From positions 23,795,482 to 23,859,481 of the forward strand of contig NC_052395.1 of assembly GCF_009389715.1 (NCBI RefSeq): 64,000 nt of DNA. The letters are read 5' to 3'. The notes beneath the pieces are model-generated. The model did not search any database, was not told the origin of the DNA, and saw only the letters and a list, made by a program, of their open reading frames with translations. This document shows positions 10,575 through 22,513 of the stretch, in pieces (the stretch's first letter is position 1; the number at the start of each line of letters is the position of its first letter). The DNA is from Phoenix dactylifera (taxonomy: Eukaryota; Streptophyta; Magnoliopsida; Arecales; Arecaceae). The translations under genes and the position numbers were made by a program.

Positions 10575-12116
10575 CTAGGCTTCGTAGATTAAGGTAAGAA
10601 TTAATTATCTAAAGGCTTATTAGATCTGAAAATTGAATGATCATGCATGCTGAAAATTTCTGCATGCAGATTTTTCAGAGGTGCTGATTTTTGCATGCTG
10701 ATTTTTATGTGATAAAAAGATGATTCTAATTGCATTGTTAATGGGATTACAAAGTTTAGAATCATGATTAGCATGATCAGCAACCTATGTCATGATATAA
10801 TCAGTTAGTTTTCAGATCTGAAAATTATAATTGTTGCATATGGTGATGATCATAGGATTCAAACCCTTTTGGTATCAAATGTAATGACCTGCGATGTGAT
10901 CTGCAATGTCATGTAATTTTTCAGATGCTTGCATGCATCTTATTTGATGTTTTGAGAGGCCTGCGTGCCTCCTAAAAGGAGATGTAATTTATTTTTATTT
11001 TTATTTTACATCTGGTTGTATTTGTGTGATGTGATGTACGTCAACGATCAAGTTGAAGACAAGGCATGAGATGAACAGGGGTCTAAGCGGTTGATGGCGA
11101 TTGGATCAAGAGTTGATCAAGGATCGAATCAAGGAGGCTTGGAACCAATTCAAGAGTTGAAGACTAGTTGATCGATTGACGTGCATGTGCTTGTAATACG
11201 ACCTAACTAGAATCCATGATCATCACCTATTTAAAGTTTAGCTTTAATTAATGCTACGATTACAACTGCCTGCAATGTGCCGTTTGCATGTGATGTGAAT
11301 GAGAGTCGGGTAGATAGGTTTACATGTGATGTAGCAAACCCAATTGAGACCTAAATCAAAACCTCCTCAATCAAGTCGAGAGTGAACCGACATGAGCAAG
11401 TCATATTAGATTAATTGATCTAATTGGTGTCTAGGAAAGCATGAAAGGTGGTTACTTAATTAGGACCTTACTCTCTGAGTAAGGGGAGCCTCCCACCTGC
11501 TTACCTGGCCAATTGTTCAATTACCTCTTATGAAGGGCTCAAGTTGCAAACACTAAGACCTGATTAACCAATATTAAGTCAATAGGTCTTCCACTGTAGT
11601 AGAGCTGCTAAGGCCTTTCTGATGTTGATTTGTCTCGACTGGACACAGTGGTCAAGTTGCATCGGGGGGCTGGACCTCTCTATAGACATGAGATGTTGTA
11701 GGGTAAAGGTGGGGTTGGGCACCAATAACTGTTAGGTGAGGACCCAATGACGACTTTATTCCTACGGTTATACGGTGGGTCTGACTTAACTAAGAAATGG
11801 GACCAATAACTGTTAGGTGAGGTCTTCATGGCTTAGAGACCAAGTTGCACTGTAACATGCTTGAGAAGCATTGTACAAGAGTTGTACACTCATCCATCTA
11901 TGTGTCACCAATAACTGTTAGGTGAGGTGGTATGTAAATTGATGGGACCGCAGTACCTACTAGAAACCCTAGTCGCGTAGGATTTCCGTTTTCCTACCAG
12001 GGGAGTGTGAGGAATTCGAGAAAATAGTGGGAGTTACATTTGTTCTAAAAGATCTTAGAACAGATTAAGGATCAAGTACAAAAGTCTAACTAGAATCTTT
12101 ACTCTCTGCAGATACA
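10575..12116 (+). other. Untranslated leader of element 2 with a triplicated hairpin
   Basis: About 1.54 kb without a convincing ORF lies between the primer-binding site and the gag-pol start. CACCAATAACTGTTAGGTG (first base G in the second copy) occurs at 11720, 11801 and 11906; each unit can fold on itself (CACC/GGTG, TAAC/GTTA). A diverged copy of the segment around 11403-11530 lies at 19170-19300. In retroelements this region usually carries the packaging and dimerisation signals; here that is inference. Confidence 0.7.
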
Positions 12117-15100
12117 ATGTCAGCTTCAAACCCTTTGACCCGTATTCTTGAGACCAACCGACTGACCGGAACCAATTACAAAGACTGGCTTAGAAACCTC
12201 AAAATTGTTTTGGACTGTGAGAAAATAGGCTACATACTCGATTCAGATATCCCCACACTACCAACACGTCCTACTGATGTTCAGCGTGAGATGCATAAAA
12301 AGTGGTTGGATGATGACATTAGAGTAAAATGCTATATGATGGCATCCATGTCAAATGAACTCCAATGCCAGCATGAAAATATGAAGACTGCTAGGGACAT
12401 ACTGGCACACCTGCAAGAGTTGTATGGTGAGCAGAGTCGCACAGCTCGTTTTGAAGTGTCCAAGAGGCTCTTCAAGACAAAGATGCGCGAAGGGCAGTCT
12501 GTCCATGATCACGGTCTGACCATGATCAAGGACCTAGAGGAGCTTGAGAAGCTCGGTATGGACATGCACAAGGAATTGCAAGTAGATCTGATCCTTCAAT
12601 CCCTTCCTGATTCATTTGGTCAGTTTATAGTAAACTACCACATGAATAAGATTGAATGCACTAAGACTGAACTGATAAACATGTTGGTAACTGCTGAGGG
12701 AGCCTTGAAAGGTTCAAGGGGCAATGTCCTTGCTGCTGAGTTGACTTCTGGTTCAAAGAGAAAGTCTACTTGGAAGAAAAAGAAGCCTGCTAAGAGGCAG
12801 AAGAAAGACAAGAAGCCAAAGAAGGAAGTTCAAAAGAAAAAGGCTAACGACAAAGGAAAATGTTTCCACTGCAATGTCGATGGCCACTGGAAGAGAAACT
12901 GTCCTTCATACCTCGAGAGCCTGAAGAACAAGAAAGGTGACACACCTTCAGAAGGTATAGACTTGCTCATAATTGAAACTAATCTAACGGTTTCTTCTAC
13001 TTCTAGTTGGGTTATAGATTCTGGTTCTAGTGCTCATTTGTGCACTACCATGCAGGGTCTAAAGGAAAGTAGAAGGCTGGCGGAAGGTGCGGTAACCCTT
13101 CGGGTTGGCAACGGGGCAAAAGTTGCTGCTGTGGCTGTGGGCACCTACCATCTGCGACTACCGTCTGGATTTAGTTTATTACTCAGAGACTGCTATTATG
13201 TACCTGCTGCTAGCAGAAATTTGATTTCTGTTTCATGTCTAGCACAGGAAGGTCATGTTTTTACTTTTGACAAAGACTGCTGTTCTATTTATTTCAGAAA
13301 TAAAATAGTTGCACGTGGTTTCATGATCGACAGTCTCTATCATTTACATATGGATGTATCTGTGAATGTTACCGAGCAAGAAGTGAGTGCCAAAGGATCC
13401 AAAAGATCTAAAGATGAGATAAACCAAAGATATTTGTGGCACCTCAGGCTTGGCCATTTTGGAGAAGACAGAATGAACAAAATGGATAAAGATGGGCTTT
13501 TAGGCTCATTGACTTCCGAGTCATATCCAGTTTGCGAGTCCTGTCTTCAAGGAAAAATGGCTAGACTGCCCTTTGTAGGACATGGGGAGAGGACCACTAA
13601 AATACTTACCCTAGTACATACAGATGTATGTGGCCCATTCGATGTGCTAGCCAGGGGACGTTATTCTTACTTCATTACCTTTACCGATGATTATTCACGG
13701 TATGGGTATGTGTATCTTATGAGACACAAGTCTGAATCTTTTGAAAAGTTCAAAGAGTTCAAGAATGAAGTAGAAAAACAAACTGGAAAATCTCTTAAGG
13801 CTCTTCGATCAGATCGAGGAGGAGAATACCTTAGTGGGGAATTCCGGGACTATCTCAAGGAAAACGGCATAGTCTCACAATGGACACCTCCGGGTACACC
13901 TCAACTCAACGAGGTGTCAGAGAGGAGGAATCGAACCCTATTGGATATGGTCAGGTCCATGATGAGCTTCACTGATTTACCTATGTTTCTTTGGGGAGAT
14001 GCCTTACTCACAGCGATTTATTTATTGAATAGAGTTCCCTCTAAATCCGTTCCTACCACACCGTATGAGATATGGCATGGTAAGAAACCAAGTCTGGGTC
14101 ATCTCAAGATTTGGGGATGTCCGGCCCACGTCAAGAGACTACAGGCGGACAAACTAGAGGCTAGGACCATAAGTGCTCGTTTTATAGGATATCCTAAAGA
14201 GTCATTAGGATACAATTTTTACGTCTCAGAGGATCACAATGTGTTTGTGAGCCGTCATGCCATCTTCTTGGAAAATCAGTTTATCCTTGATAGAGGCAGT
14301 GGGAGGAAAATTGAGCTTGAAGAGAAAGTCTCTGAAAAGCAACGAGTCATGGATCCTATAGAACCCATTCATAAAGAGCCAGTACACGATGTCCCTCGAC
14401 CACCTCGTAGATCTAGTAGGGTCTCCCATCCTCCTGATAGATACTTAGGTATACTAGAAGAGGATACCGAGGAAATGTTCCTAGTGGGAGATAGGGATCA
14501 CATACAGGATCCCAAAACCTACAACGAGGCGATATCTGATATCGATTCCGAGAAATGGTTGGAAGCTATGAAGTCAGAGATAGACTCCATGCATTCCAAC
14601 CAAGTCTGGACCTTAGTAGACCCACCAGAAGGTATTGTACCTATTGGATGCAAATGGATCTACAAAAGGAAAATAGGTTCGGATGGAAAGGTAGAGACCT
14701 ATAAGGCAAGGCTTGTGGCGAAAGGGTATAGTCAGCGCGAAGGCATTGACTATCAGGAGACCTTTTCACCTGTAGCCATGCTAAAATCCATCCGAACATT
14801 GCTTGCTATTGCAGCATTTCATGATTATGAAATCTGGCAGATGGATGTGAAAACTGCTTTCCTGAATGGATATCTTGATGAAGATATCTATATGGAACAG
14901 CCTTTGGGTTTCACTTCCAGTGATGGAGATCACAAGGTCTGCAAGCTGCAAAGGTCCATCTATGGACTAAAGCAAGCGTCTCGGAGTTGGAACACTCGTT
15001 TCGATGACGCAATCAAAACGTTTGATTTCATCAAAAACGAAGAGGAACCGTGTGTTTACAAAAAGGTTAGTGGGAGCGCTGTCGTATTTCTCGTACTGTA

Positions 15101-16082
15101 CGTGGACGACATCCTACTGATAGGAAATGATATTCCCATGCTAACCTCGGTCAAGGTCTGGTTGTCAAAAGAATTCTCCATGAAAGACCTTGGGGAAGCA
15201 TCCTATATTTTGGGAATAAAGGTCTATAGAGATAGATCTAAAAGGATGCTTGGCCTTTCGCAGAAGATGTACATAGAGGAGGTGCTGAAGAGGTTCAGCA
15301 TGGAAAACTCCAAGAGGGGTCTCTTACCCCTTAGGCATGGAATTCATCTCTCCAAGAAGATGTGCCCCAACACATCTGAAGAGATTCAACGCATGAGCAA
15401 GATTCCCTATGCATCGGCAATAGGAAGCCTCATGTATGCCATGCTATGTACACGACCTGATATAGCTCTTGCTGTGAGTGTCACAAGCAGATATCAGTCG
15501 AATCCAGATGAAGAACACTGGACAGCTGTGAAGAATATTCTTAAGTACTTGAGAAGAACTAAAGATTTATTCCTAGTTTTTGGAGGATCATCAGAGTTAA
15601 AGGTAGAAGGGTACACAGATTCAGACTTCATGACTGATGTCGATGACAGGAAGTCAACATCTGGATATGTGTTCTTGTGCAATGGTGGTACGGTGAATTG
15701 GAAGAGTTCTAAACAACCGATCATTGCTGATTCTACTATGGAAGCTGAATACATCGCCGCCTCTGAAGCTGCTAAGGAAGGCTTCTGGTTCAAGAAATTC
15801 ATTGCGGAGTTGGACGTGATGACATCAGATGCCATAACACTCTACTGCGATAATAATGGCGCCATAGCCTTTGCTAAGGAGCCAAGGTCTCATCAGAAGT
15901 CTAAGCATATAGAGCGGCGCTTCCATCTCATACGCGACTATGTTGAGAAGAAATATGTAGAGGTGCAGAGAGTAGACTCCGCGGATAACGTGGCAGACCC
16001 ATTCACTAAGCAGCTAAGTCAGCAAAAGACTGAAGCCCACCTTGAGAAGATGGGGCTTAGATATATGACTGATTGGCTTTAG
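12117..16082 (+). CDS. gag-pol: Intact Copia gag-pol polyprotein (Angela/BARE-like)
   Basis: The 1,321-residue ORF has all Copia domains in order. The UBN2-type gag covers about 1-215, then comes a Lys-rich linker and a perfect CCHC zinc knuckle (C249, C252, H257, C262; [14 protein letters not shown]). Protease has D301-S-G in [12 protein letters not shown]. Integrase has H442/H446 and C473/C476 zinc ligands and catalytic D503, D566 and E602, the DD35E spacing. RT has YVDD at 995-998, and RNase H (about 1150-1290) contains [15 protein letters not shown] and [13 protein letters not shown]. Translation starts at ATG 12117; the stop at 16080 is followed by the polypurine tract. One oddity is [11 protein letters not shown] near the catalytic Glu, where Copia integrases normally have PQxNGVxER (Gly), so strand transfer may be impaired. 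Otherwise nothing is broken and the element could still be autonomous. Confidence 0.97.
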   Translation: MSASNPLTRILETNRLTGTNYKDWLRNLKIVLDCEKIGYILDSDIPTLPTRPTDVQREMHKKWLDDDIRVKCYMMASMSNELQCQHENMKTARDILAHLQELYGEQSRTARFEVSKRLFKTKMREGQSVHDHGLTMIKDLEELEKLGMDMHKELQVDLILQSLPDSFGQFIVNYHMNKIECTKTELINMLVTAEGALKGSRGNVLAAELTSGSKRKSTWKKKKPAKRQKKDKKPKKEVQKKKANDKGKCFHCNVDGHWKRNCPSYLESLKNKKGDTPSEGIDLLIIETNLTVSSTSSWVIDSGSSAHLCTTMQGLKESRRLAEGAVTLRVGNGAKVAAVAVGTYHLRLPSGFSLLLRDCYYVPAASRNLISVSCLAQEGHVFTFDKDCCSIYFRNKIVARGFMIDSLYHLHMDVSVNVTEQEVSAKGSKRSKDEINQRYLWHLRLGHFGEDRMNKMDKDGLLGSLTSESYPVCESCLQGKMARLPFVGHGERTTKILTLVHTDVCGPFDVLARGRYSYFITFTDDYSRYGYVYLMRHKSESFEKFKEFKNEVEKQTGKSLKALRSDRGGEYLSGEFRDYLKENGIVSQWTPPGTPQLNEVSERRNRTLLDMVRSMMSFTDLPMFLWGDALLTAIYLLNRVPSKSVPTTPYEIWHGKKPSLGHLKIWGCPAHVKRLQADKLEARTISARFIGYPKESLGYNFYVSEDHNVFVSRHAIFLENQFILDRGSGRKIELEEKVSEKQRVMDPIEPIHKEPVHDVPRPPRRSSRVSHPPDRYLGILEEDTEEMFLVGDRDHIQDPKTYNEAISDIDSEKWLEAMKSEIDSMHSNQVWTLVDPPEGIVPIGCKWIYKRKIGSDGKVETYKARLVAKGYSQREGIDYQETFSPVAMLKSIRTLLAIAAFHDYEIWQMDVKTAFLNGYLDEDIYMEQPLGFTSSDGDHKVCKLQRSIYGLKQASRSWNTRFDDAIKTFDFIKNEEEPCVYKKVSGSAVVFLVLYVDDILLIGNDIPMLTSVKVWLSKEFSMKDLGEASYILGIKVYRDRSKRMLGLSQKMYIEEVLKRFSMENSKRGLLPLRHGIHLSKKMCPNTSEEIQRMSKIPYASAIGSLMYAMLCTRPDIALAVSVTSRYQSNPDEEHWTAVKNILKYLRRTKDLFLVFGGSSELKVEGYTDSDFMTDVDDRKSTSGYVFLCNGGTVNWKSSKQPIIADSTMEAEYIAASEAAKEGFWFKKFIAELDVMTSDAITLYCDNNGAIAFAKEPRSHQKSKHIERRFHLIRDYVEKKYVEVQRVDSADNVADPFTKQLSQQKTEAHLEKMGLRYMTDWL

Positions 16083-16096
16083 TGCAAGTGGGAGAT
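16083..16096 (+). other. Polypurine tract region of element 2
   Basis: The sequence 'aagtgggagat' directly abuts the 3' LTR start TGTTAG at 16097, the normal position of the plus-strand primer. Confidence 0.9.
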
Positions 16097-18429
16097 TGTT
16101 AGATGTATGCCCTAGAAGCCAATCTGGCTGACACATTATTAATTCTAGGGACATAATTTTGTACTTGACTATTTATTATTGAATAAATAAAAGGCATCTT
16201 TTCATTCATTTTATTTATGTGTCTCTGAATCGTCCAAGAAATTAATAAGATGATGATACATATTCTCAAAGAGTTGAGAATTTGAGCCATGTATCATTGG
16301 TGATTAATTTCTAAATGCTCCTGATCAATGGATCATCACGAGGACGGTGATCGATCCGATCAGTGCACAGATCACTTTCTTTCTGAATGGACAAGACTTG
16401 AGTCCACAGTGTAGGGACACTGAAGTGATAGTGCAGGTGCTTGTTAGAGAACAAGGGTACTGAGCGTGACCAAGACAAGAAGTCACTTGGATGTCTATCC
16501 ACTCGTCAGTGACTTGATTGATGTTGCAGTAGTGTGACTGGTCCTTTGACCTGCGGTGCTTCGGCTACTCACAGTGAGGTTATTGTAGTTTAACTGCACA
16601 CATACATGGTCTCTAGCCATATGGGTCCATGCAGTGTAGATTGGCTGCAGTAGGTTCACTGTAGGAGTAGGGTATGCACCTACAAGGAATCTATCGACCT
16701 TGATAGAAGAGGAGTGATCCTATGTGATTTGTTAGACTGAGTTCTAAGACCTTGGCCAGGGCAGTAATATAAAGTGGAGAAAGAGTTTTTCACTATCGAA
16801 CTCGAGTCGAATAAATCTTGACATATGACAGACGATGGGGTTTGACGAGTTGTCCATGACCTCCGTCCTGTAGGGATCCACGATAGTAGGACTGTATCAC
16901 ACGTTAACTGCACCTAGAGGTTCATCATTCCATTCTGCTGGGTAGTCACTACATGCTGCTAGGTGTCACTGGTGGATGGTGGGACTCACAGGGATTATCT
17001 CGATGATCGATAAATCCTAATGAGTTGAGTTGGAATCGTTCCAACCCATTGAAAGGAGTTTTCAATGATATAGTGATAGAGATCACAATATATCTCACTA
17101 CCAGTCAGAATAGAACCTATGGGGTCACACACACTAGAAGTATTGACCGATCCGATGGTTGAAAAGTGATTATGAATCACGAGTAATCAATTCGATTGAT
17201 AAGAAGTTGAAGAAGGAAAGGGAATTAATTAATTGGACTTGAAACATGAATCCTACTTCGAGTAGGATTCCTAGAATCCTAATTGGATTAGGACTGGAAA
17301 TCCTAGTTGGAGTAGGACTGGGATTCCTACTTGGAATAGGATTCCTGCAATCCTAATGAGATTAGGAGTTTTGAATCAAAATTGGATTCCTACTTGGAGT
17401 AGGATTCCTAGAGTCCTAATCGGATTAGGACTTCGGATTCAAATAGAGTCCTAATTGGATTAGGACTAAAATTAAATATGTCCTAATTTGGATTAGGGTT
17501 TCTTAAGTCACAATTAATTATTAATCTAATGAATCAATAAGACTCCTAATTGGATTAGGATTGAAGAGTTCAATTGAGTCAAAATTGTTTTAAGTTCTAA
17601 TTGGATTAGGACTTACCTAAATTGGATCCAAATTGGTTCACCCTTGGGCTAAGCCTAATTGGATTAGGGCTTGATCACATCAGGGCATTCCAATCCCTAC
17701 CTAATATGGATTAGGGTTTACCATGAGGAAGGGGATAAGCCCCTCCCCTTTCCACGTGGAGAAGGGAGAAGAGACGGCGCCCCCTCTTAGGAAAGACATC
17801 AAGAGCTCCTAAATGTTAGGAGCTCCACATGTCTATAAAAAAGGGACTTGTGGGCGGCACCTAGGGCATAGAAGAAGTGCTCTCTCCTCTCCTTGCTGCC
17901 GCCACCCTCTCCCTTTCCCTTGGTTCAGCCGCCAACAAGAAGAAGAAAAGAAGAGAGCCTTGTCCGCCTCCTCTTCCTCCAATCCTTCTTCCAACGCAGG
18001 GAAAAGAAAGGCTGTGTTCTTCTTCCTTGAGTTCATCCTTCTTCTTCCTCCTCCCAAGCACAATCAAGGGTTGATTGAAAGGGAGGAAATCAGCCATCAA
18101 AAGAAGTCTTTGCAAGGGAGCTAGCACCCCGGGAAGACAAGAGAGCTTTGATCGGATCACTGCTTCGTGTGGATACCCGTAGAGGCCGGACACTTGAACG
18201 GCTTCAAGCGAACCTTCATCCTAGACCACGAACTTCAGTTTGCGGTGATCATCTACCCGCACAAGGTGAAGATCTGATCTTCTAATGAATTTAAAAGTTT
18301 TTAATTCTTTCCTAACTACGAACGGTTCATGAAACAACGTTCATGCGATGAACGTCGATCCCGCTTATGCCTATTCCGCTGCCATCTGAATTTATTTGAA
18401 ATATCAGCGGCATGGGCGGGTTTCCAACA
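16097..18429 (+). mobile_element. 3' LTR of element 2
   Basis: 2,333 bp, same length as the 5' copy, with scattered substitutions (for example in the final block, ggtttccaaca against ggtacccaaca). It is followed by CTTAG at 18430-18434. Confidence 0.95.
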
Positions 18430-19063
18430 CTTAGAACCCGAAAACTGATCCTCTGTCTTTGGAGTTGAACTGCCTCGGAGTCGACTCGGATCGTCTTGGA
18501 GTCGACTCGGCTCTCAGAGCCCGAAGTTGGTTCTCTGACTTTTAGTCTTGCTTTCCTCTGAGAGTCGACTCGGACGTAACTAGGAGTCGACTCGCCAAAC
18601 TTCGGAGTCGATTCGTAACCTTCTGGAGTCGACTCGGTTGCAGGGTCTGAAATACATCGTTCTATCTTTCTTCTGTTACCCTTAGGAGTCGACTCGGCAA
18701 CCATCGGAGTCGCCTCGAACCCTTCTGGAGTCGACTCGCTGACAGGGTCTGAAAATCAACTTTCTGTCCTTCTGTCAGTTCTCAGTCGGAGTCGACTCGT
18801 AGTGTACCGGAGTCGACTCGAGCTTGTGCCAGAATCTCTGAAACACTTGGAGTCGACTCGCAAGCTTCCGGAGTCGACTCGAGCTTCAGACTTTGGCTTA
18901 ATTGTGTTCAACACTTAGCCGAATAATCTTGAACAACAGCTCGATGCTTTTAAAGATAAATTCACATATATTTGCCTGAAACTCTAGATTGAATTCATTA
19001 GTATAACTTAAAATATACTCAAATGCTTTGAGCTCATCAAAATCAAATAGGGGTATAACCAAT
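18430..19063 (-). mobile_element. 5' LTR of element 1, outer part, with GAGTCGACTC array
   Basis: It continues the LTR interrupted at 8228. About 13 GAGTCGACTC copies or one-base variants lie between 18475 and 18890, organised in larger units containing 'ctgatcctctgtctttgg', the same phrase as at 8158-8172. The outer end carries the SIRE-like LTR start (minus strand 'atttgattttgatgagctc'). Confidence 0.75.
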
Positions 19064-19169
19064 CACTCCACATATGTTACAATTATAGAATGTACTTGAG
19101 ACTAGTAAACCCTCAATAAAAATTATATTAAGTCATAGTGTTGAAAAACTTTGAGCTAACTCATTCTAA

Positions 19170-20217
19170 AATAATTAATCTAATTGGTGTCTAGAAAAGC
19201 ACTAAAGGTGGTTACTTAATTAGGACCTTACTCTCTGAGTAAGGGGAGCCTCTCACCTGCTTACCTGGCCAATTGTTTGATTGCCTATTATGGATAAGCT
19301 TAATGTTGATAAAATGCTACTGATATCCTTCTTTCATACCTCGATATTATTATGTCAAGATCCATGCTAGTTTTTTGTGCAACCACAAGGCTTGCAATGG
19401 ACTGATGTTATACTGTCTTGGTGCATAGAGATGCTTATGGCATATTTTAATATGTTGCTTTGTTGTGCAACCACAAGAGCAATATTATTTAAATATGACT
19501 ATATGGAAATGAAGGGTTTGACTTAACTAAGACATTATAGTTTGTTGTGCAACCAAAAGGCTATAAGTGTTTTAAGAGGACAAGATAAAGTTGAGAATTA
19601 CTATGTGATCAACTTTAGAAATCTTGTGACTCATCACAAGGATTACCCTGGCCAAGGTTTTGCTAAATTAAACACAAAGCATTATCTCCTATTTCCAGGA
19701 GTGGTCAATTCCATCTTGACTCACGCACCGATTTCGCAAGTACTTAACTGCACCTAGTAACCTTCCGTCCCAGAATTAGAAATTCTGCTAGTTCGGTACC
19801 ACACTCCTACACTGTGGTGATCTCAAGTCTGAGGGATACTTATATCCATATCCACTCGGAATATCTCTTGACAGTAGAGCATTCCGAAATTGGTCACGTT
19901 CAGTGAAATGTACTCCTACACTTCACCTATGTGTCATATCAGTGTCTCCACACTTCTTGGTTAAGAGGACAACCAACGTATATGTCTCACAACGACCTAA
20001 TCTCGACAATGTTGTCGTCCTATTAACAGCATATCATTTGGTCGCGAACAGGTTTAAGGACTTGAAGATAAATCCTCCTTTATTATAAAATAAGTCCTAA
20101 GGACTTCATCATATATAAAAGTTCATTTGAAGATGAAATGATGAATAATGCCAAATAACACTTTATTAATTTGTCAATTCATTTACAAAATTCAATCATC
20201 AACACGCTGACGATTGA
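19170..20217. mobile_element. Rearranged Angela-like fragments (leader in plus, LTR in minus orientation)
   Basis: 19170-19300 is clearly related to the element 2 leader at 11403-11530 ('aattggtgtctag', 'cttactctctgagtaagg', 'cctgcttacctggcc'), and 'gacttaactaag' at 19519 matches 11772. A unit close to TTGTTGTGCAACCACAAG is repeated at about 19374, 19459 and 19541, taking the place of the element 2 leader hairpin. From about 19560 to 20217 the minus strand reads like an Angela LTR ('ccttggccagggtaatcc', 'aaattaataaagtgttatttggcattattc'). Opposite orientations imply rearrangement. No complete gene is present. Confidence 0.55.
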
Positions 20218-21081
20218 CATTTGACAATTATAGCAACGAATTTGAGATTTATCATACCTCCCTCCATTTGATCTCGAATTGTTTCCTCTTCCACGTCCTC
20301 TTGATTGATACCATTCTTGCTTCTTTTCTTCTTTATTGAATGATCCACGATCACCTCTTCCTCTACCACGTCCATTTCCACGTCCACGACCTCTTTCGCC
20401 TTTCCAACTACGATCTTCTTTTTCTTTCAAAGAGACTTTTGTTTGTAACATTTGTTCTAAAGTCTCTTGCTTCTTAACAACCTTCTCTTCATGAGCTTGT
20501 AGTGACCCCATGAGTTGATCGATTGTCATGGAGTCTAGATCTTTGGACTCTTCAATGGCTACAACGATAAAATTGAACTTGGGATCCAATGAACGAAGGA
20601 TTTTTTCAATAACCCTCGTATCACTCACATTTTTGCGGTACCTTCTCAGTTGATTTACGAAGGTCAATACCCTTGAAGAGTAATCCGAGATTGATTTGGA
20701 TTCTTTCATATGTAAGGCTTCAAATTCACCACGCAAAGATTGAAGACAAATCTTCTTGACTTTGTCAACTCCTTGATAGAAGTTTTGGAGAATCTCCCAA
20801 GTTTGCTTCGAAGAAGTTGCATTAGCAACTCGTTGTAGCATGCCATCATCCAAACATTGATGGATGATCATGATGGCCTTCCGATCCTTCTTTCCTGTGG
20901 CTTGTAAGGACTCCTTTTGAGCTAGAGTCAAGGAATCTTCATTCTCCGATTTCGTGTAGCCTTTGTCAATGATCTCCCACAAATCTTGAGATCCTAAGAT
21001 TGCCTTCATACATACACACCAATTTTCATTGTTATCCTTGGTGAACCGCGGCATTAGAAACAGAAGCATTTCATTTGCCAT
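20179..21081 (-). pseudogene. gag: Truncated Copia gag (UBN2 family)
   Basis: The 300-codon minus-strand ORF starts [20 protein letters not shown] and shows UBN2 gag signatures ([51 protein letters not shown]). A Gly/Arg-rich stretch and the first half of a zinc knuckle (RCYNCQ) follow. At that point the coding sequence stops matching and runs into 'atgtcaatcgtcagcgtg', the start of an Angela-like LTR, so everything from the knuckle onward, including all of pol, is missing. Its own primer-binding site and LTR lie just upstream at 21108-21478. The lineage differs from elements 1-3. Confidence 0.85.
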
Positions 21082-21107
21082 CGCTTTTTCTCACAAGAAA
21101 AGTCTTG

Positions 21108-21478
21108 GCTCTGATACCACTTTGTTGGAAATCAAGAGGATTCACACTCACAAATTATTCTATGGAAGAAAAATGGAGAAAATTTTAGGCACACATGAAT
21201 AACTTGTATTCCACTTAATTCCAAAAAACAACTAGAGTATATGGATATTTATAGGCATCATTAGATGGTATTTTAACCTTTCTAATTGAATTGGTCATTA
21301 CACCATTCATAACCCTAAATAAATCTCAAATAACTCCCTCTAAATAAATCCCTTATAACTCTATGTAACTCCCACATGACTAAAAACCCAAAAGACATGT
21401 AACTCCCACATGACTAAAAATCCAAAAGACATGTAACTACCAATTCCACTCCATCTGACTTGTTAACTATATGCAACA
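21108..21478 (-). mobile_element. Primer-binding site and short 5' LTR of the truncated Copia element
   Basis: The minus strand has TGGTATCAGAGC at 21119-21108, adjacent to an LTR running from 21123 (TGTTGG on plus) to 21478 (GCAACA), about 356 bp with TG...CA ends. It contains a 38-bp tandem duplication around 21365-21440 ('aactcccacatgactaaaa'). Confidence 0.7.
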
Positions 21479-21680
21479 TGTCAATTACCGACATGGAGCC
21501 CCGTTAAGAAACTCCATGGATATTTGGATATTTGATCATTGATGAGAACAAGGACAAGCTTTTCCAGCGAGGTTGATGATAGATTGAATGTATGAATTGC
21601 AACTTGAGTTTCTTTTCTTGCCCTACAGCATGAAGCAATAGTCCGAGGATGATCTGAACAATGGAATAAAAAGCTTACAA

Positions 21681-21682
<2 letters not shown>

Positions 21683-21764
<82 letters not shown>
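21683..21764. repeat. (AT)n microsatellite
   Basis: An uninterrupted AT dinucleotide run of about 82 bp. Confidence 0.98.
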
Positions 21765-21766
<2 letters not shown>

Positions 21767-22478
21767 CTCCTGTTGAGTATCTTGTTTTCCCTTATCATCA
21801 ATATTTGGCTGAGTCATTTTTTCTTTTTACATTGTTGGTTTCTCCCTCTTCCTTTTTTTCTTCCCTTTCTTCGTGGAAGACTAATGATTGGGCCTTGGAA
21901 ACACCTTCTCTTAGGCCATTAATATTAGTGGCTCATATATATTACTTTTCACTGGTCTAATGCAATGGCTCATATTGAGTTTATGTTGATTATCTTTTTA
22001 GCTTAGTCCAGACCTAGCTTAGTTAGAAAGTTAGCTGAGCTCCAACAAAATTTGGAGCTTGACTTATAAATGAGTCAAATTTGGAAATGCGTTATTTACA
22101 AAAACAATAGGGAAACTTAACTCATTTCAACAAAAGCAGGGCTTTGAGCATATGCAAGCCGACCTTGAATAGCTTAAGTTAGGCTCAGGTCCAACTTGAG
22201 CCAAGTTTAAACAGCTTTATCTTTCTTATCATCCAATTTTTTGAATTTTTATTAATTTATTTTTAATGTGCATTATATGTGTGTATCAGTATGTGTACGT
22301 ATACAAAATGTCGAACCTGTTTATTTATAGTCACTTATTGTCTGCATAATTTTCATACGTAGGGAGTAGGGTATCTTTTCATAATTTTCTACTCCCAGCA
22401 ATCTTAAGAAACAACTAATGTTTTGGATATATTATTATATCTTTCTGGAGGAAAATTTAGAATGAACCCAAAATTTCA

Positions 22479-22479
<1 letters not shown>
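21765..22479. other. Intergenic, no gene recognised
   Basis: AT-rich sequence without a protein-like ORF or recognisable repeat on either strand. Confidence 0.5.
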
Positions 22480-22512
<33 letters not shown>

Positions 22513-22513
22513 G
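22480..22513. repeat. (TC)n(AC)n microsatellite, target of a hAT insertion
   Basis: A TC run followed by an AC run. The last eight bases (cacacacg, 22506-22513) are duplicated on the far side of the hAT element, at 23450-23457. Confidence 0.9.

Larger units (their letters stand above)
8229..18429 (+). mobile_element. Complete Angela/BARE-like Copia element 2 (10.2 kb)
   Basis: It has two LTRs of equal length (8229-10561 and 16097-18429, 2,333 bp each), starting TGTTAG and ending CCAACA, with a perfect 5-bp target duplication, a primer-binding site at 10563, a polypurine tract just before 16097 and one uninterrupted gag-pol ORF. By eye the LTRs differ at about 20-25 positions, roughly 1%, so insertion is recent on the plant-genome scale. 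The LTR start '...atgccctagaagcc' and the RNase H phrase [11 protein letters not shown] point to the Angela/BARE lineage. It is inserted in the 5' LTR of element 1. Confidence 0.95.
1028..19063 (-). mobile_element. SIRE/Maximus-like Copia element 1, minus strand, interrupted by element 2
   Basis: On the minus strand the order is 5' LTR (18435-about 19063 plus 7112-8228), primer-binding site 7098-7109 (complement reads TGGTATCAGAGC), gag, protease, integrase, reverse transcriptase, RNase H, then a third ORF. This Copia order with an extra ORF after pol fits the SIRE/Maximus lineage. The 3' end is cut by the plus-oriented LTR ending at 1027, so its 3' LTR lies off the left edge. The 5' LTR is split by element 2 (8229-18429, target duplication CTTAG). 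The outer LTR end near 19061-19064 is placed from the SIRE-like start 'ttgattttgatgagc' read on the minus strand and is uncertain by a few bases. The element is inactive. Confidence 0.85.
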
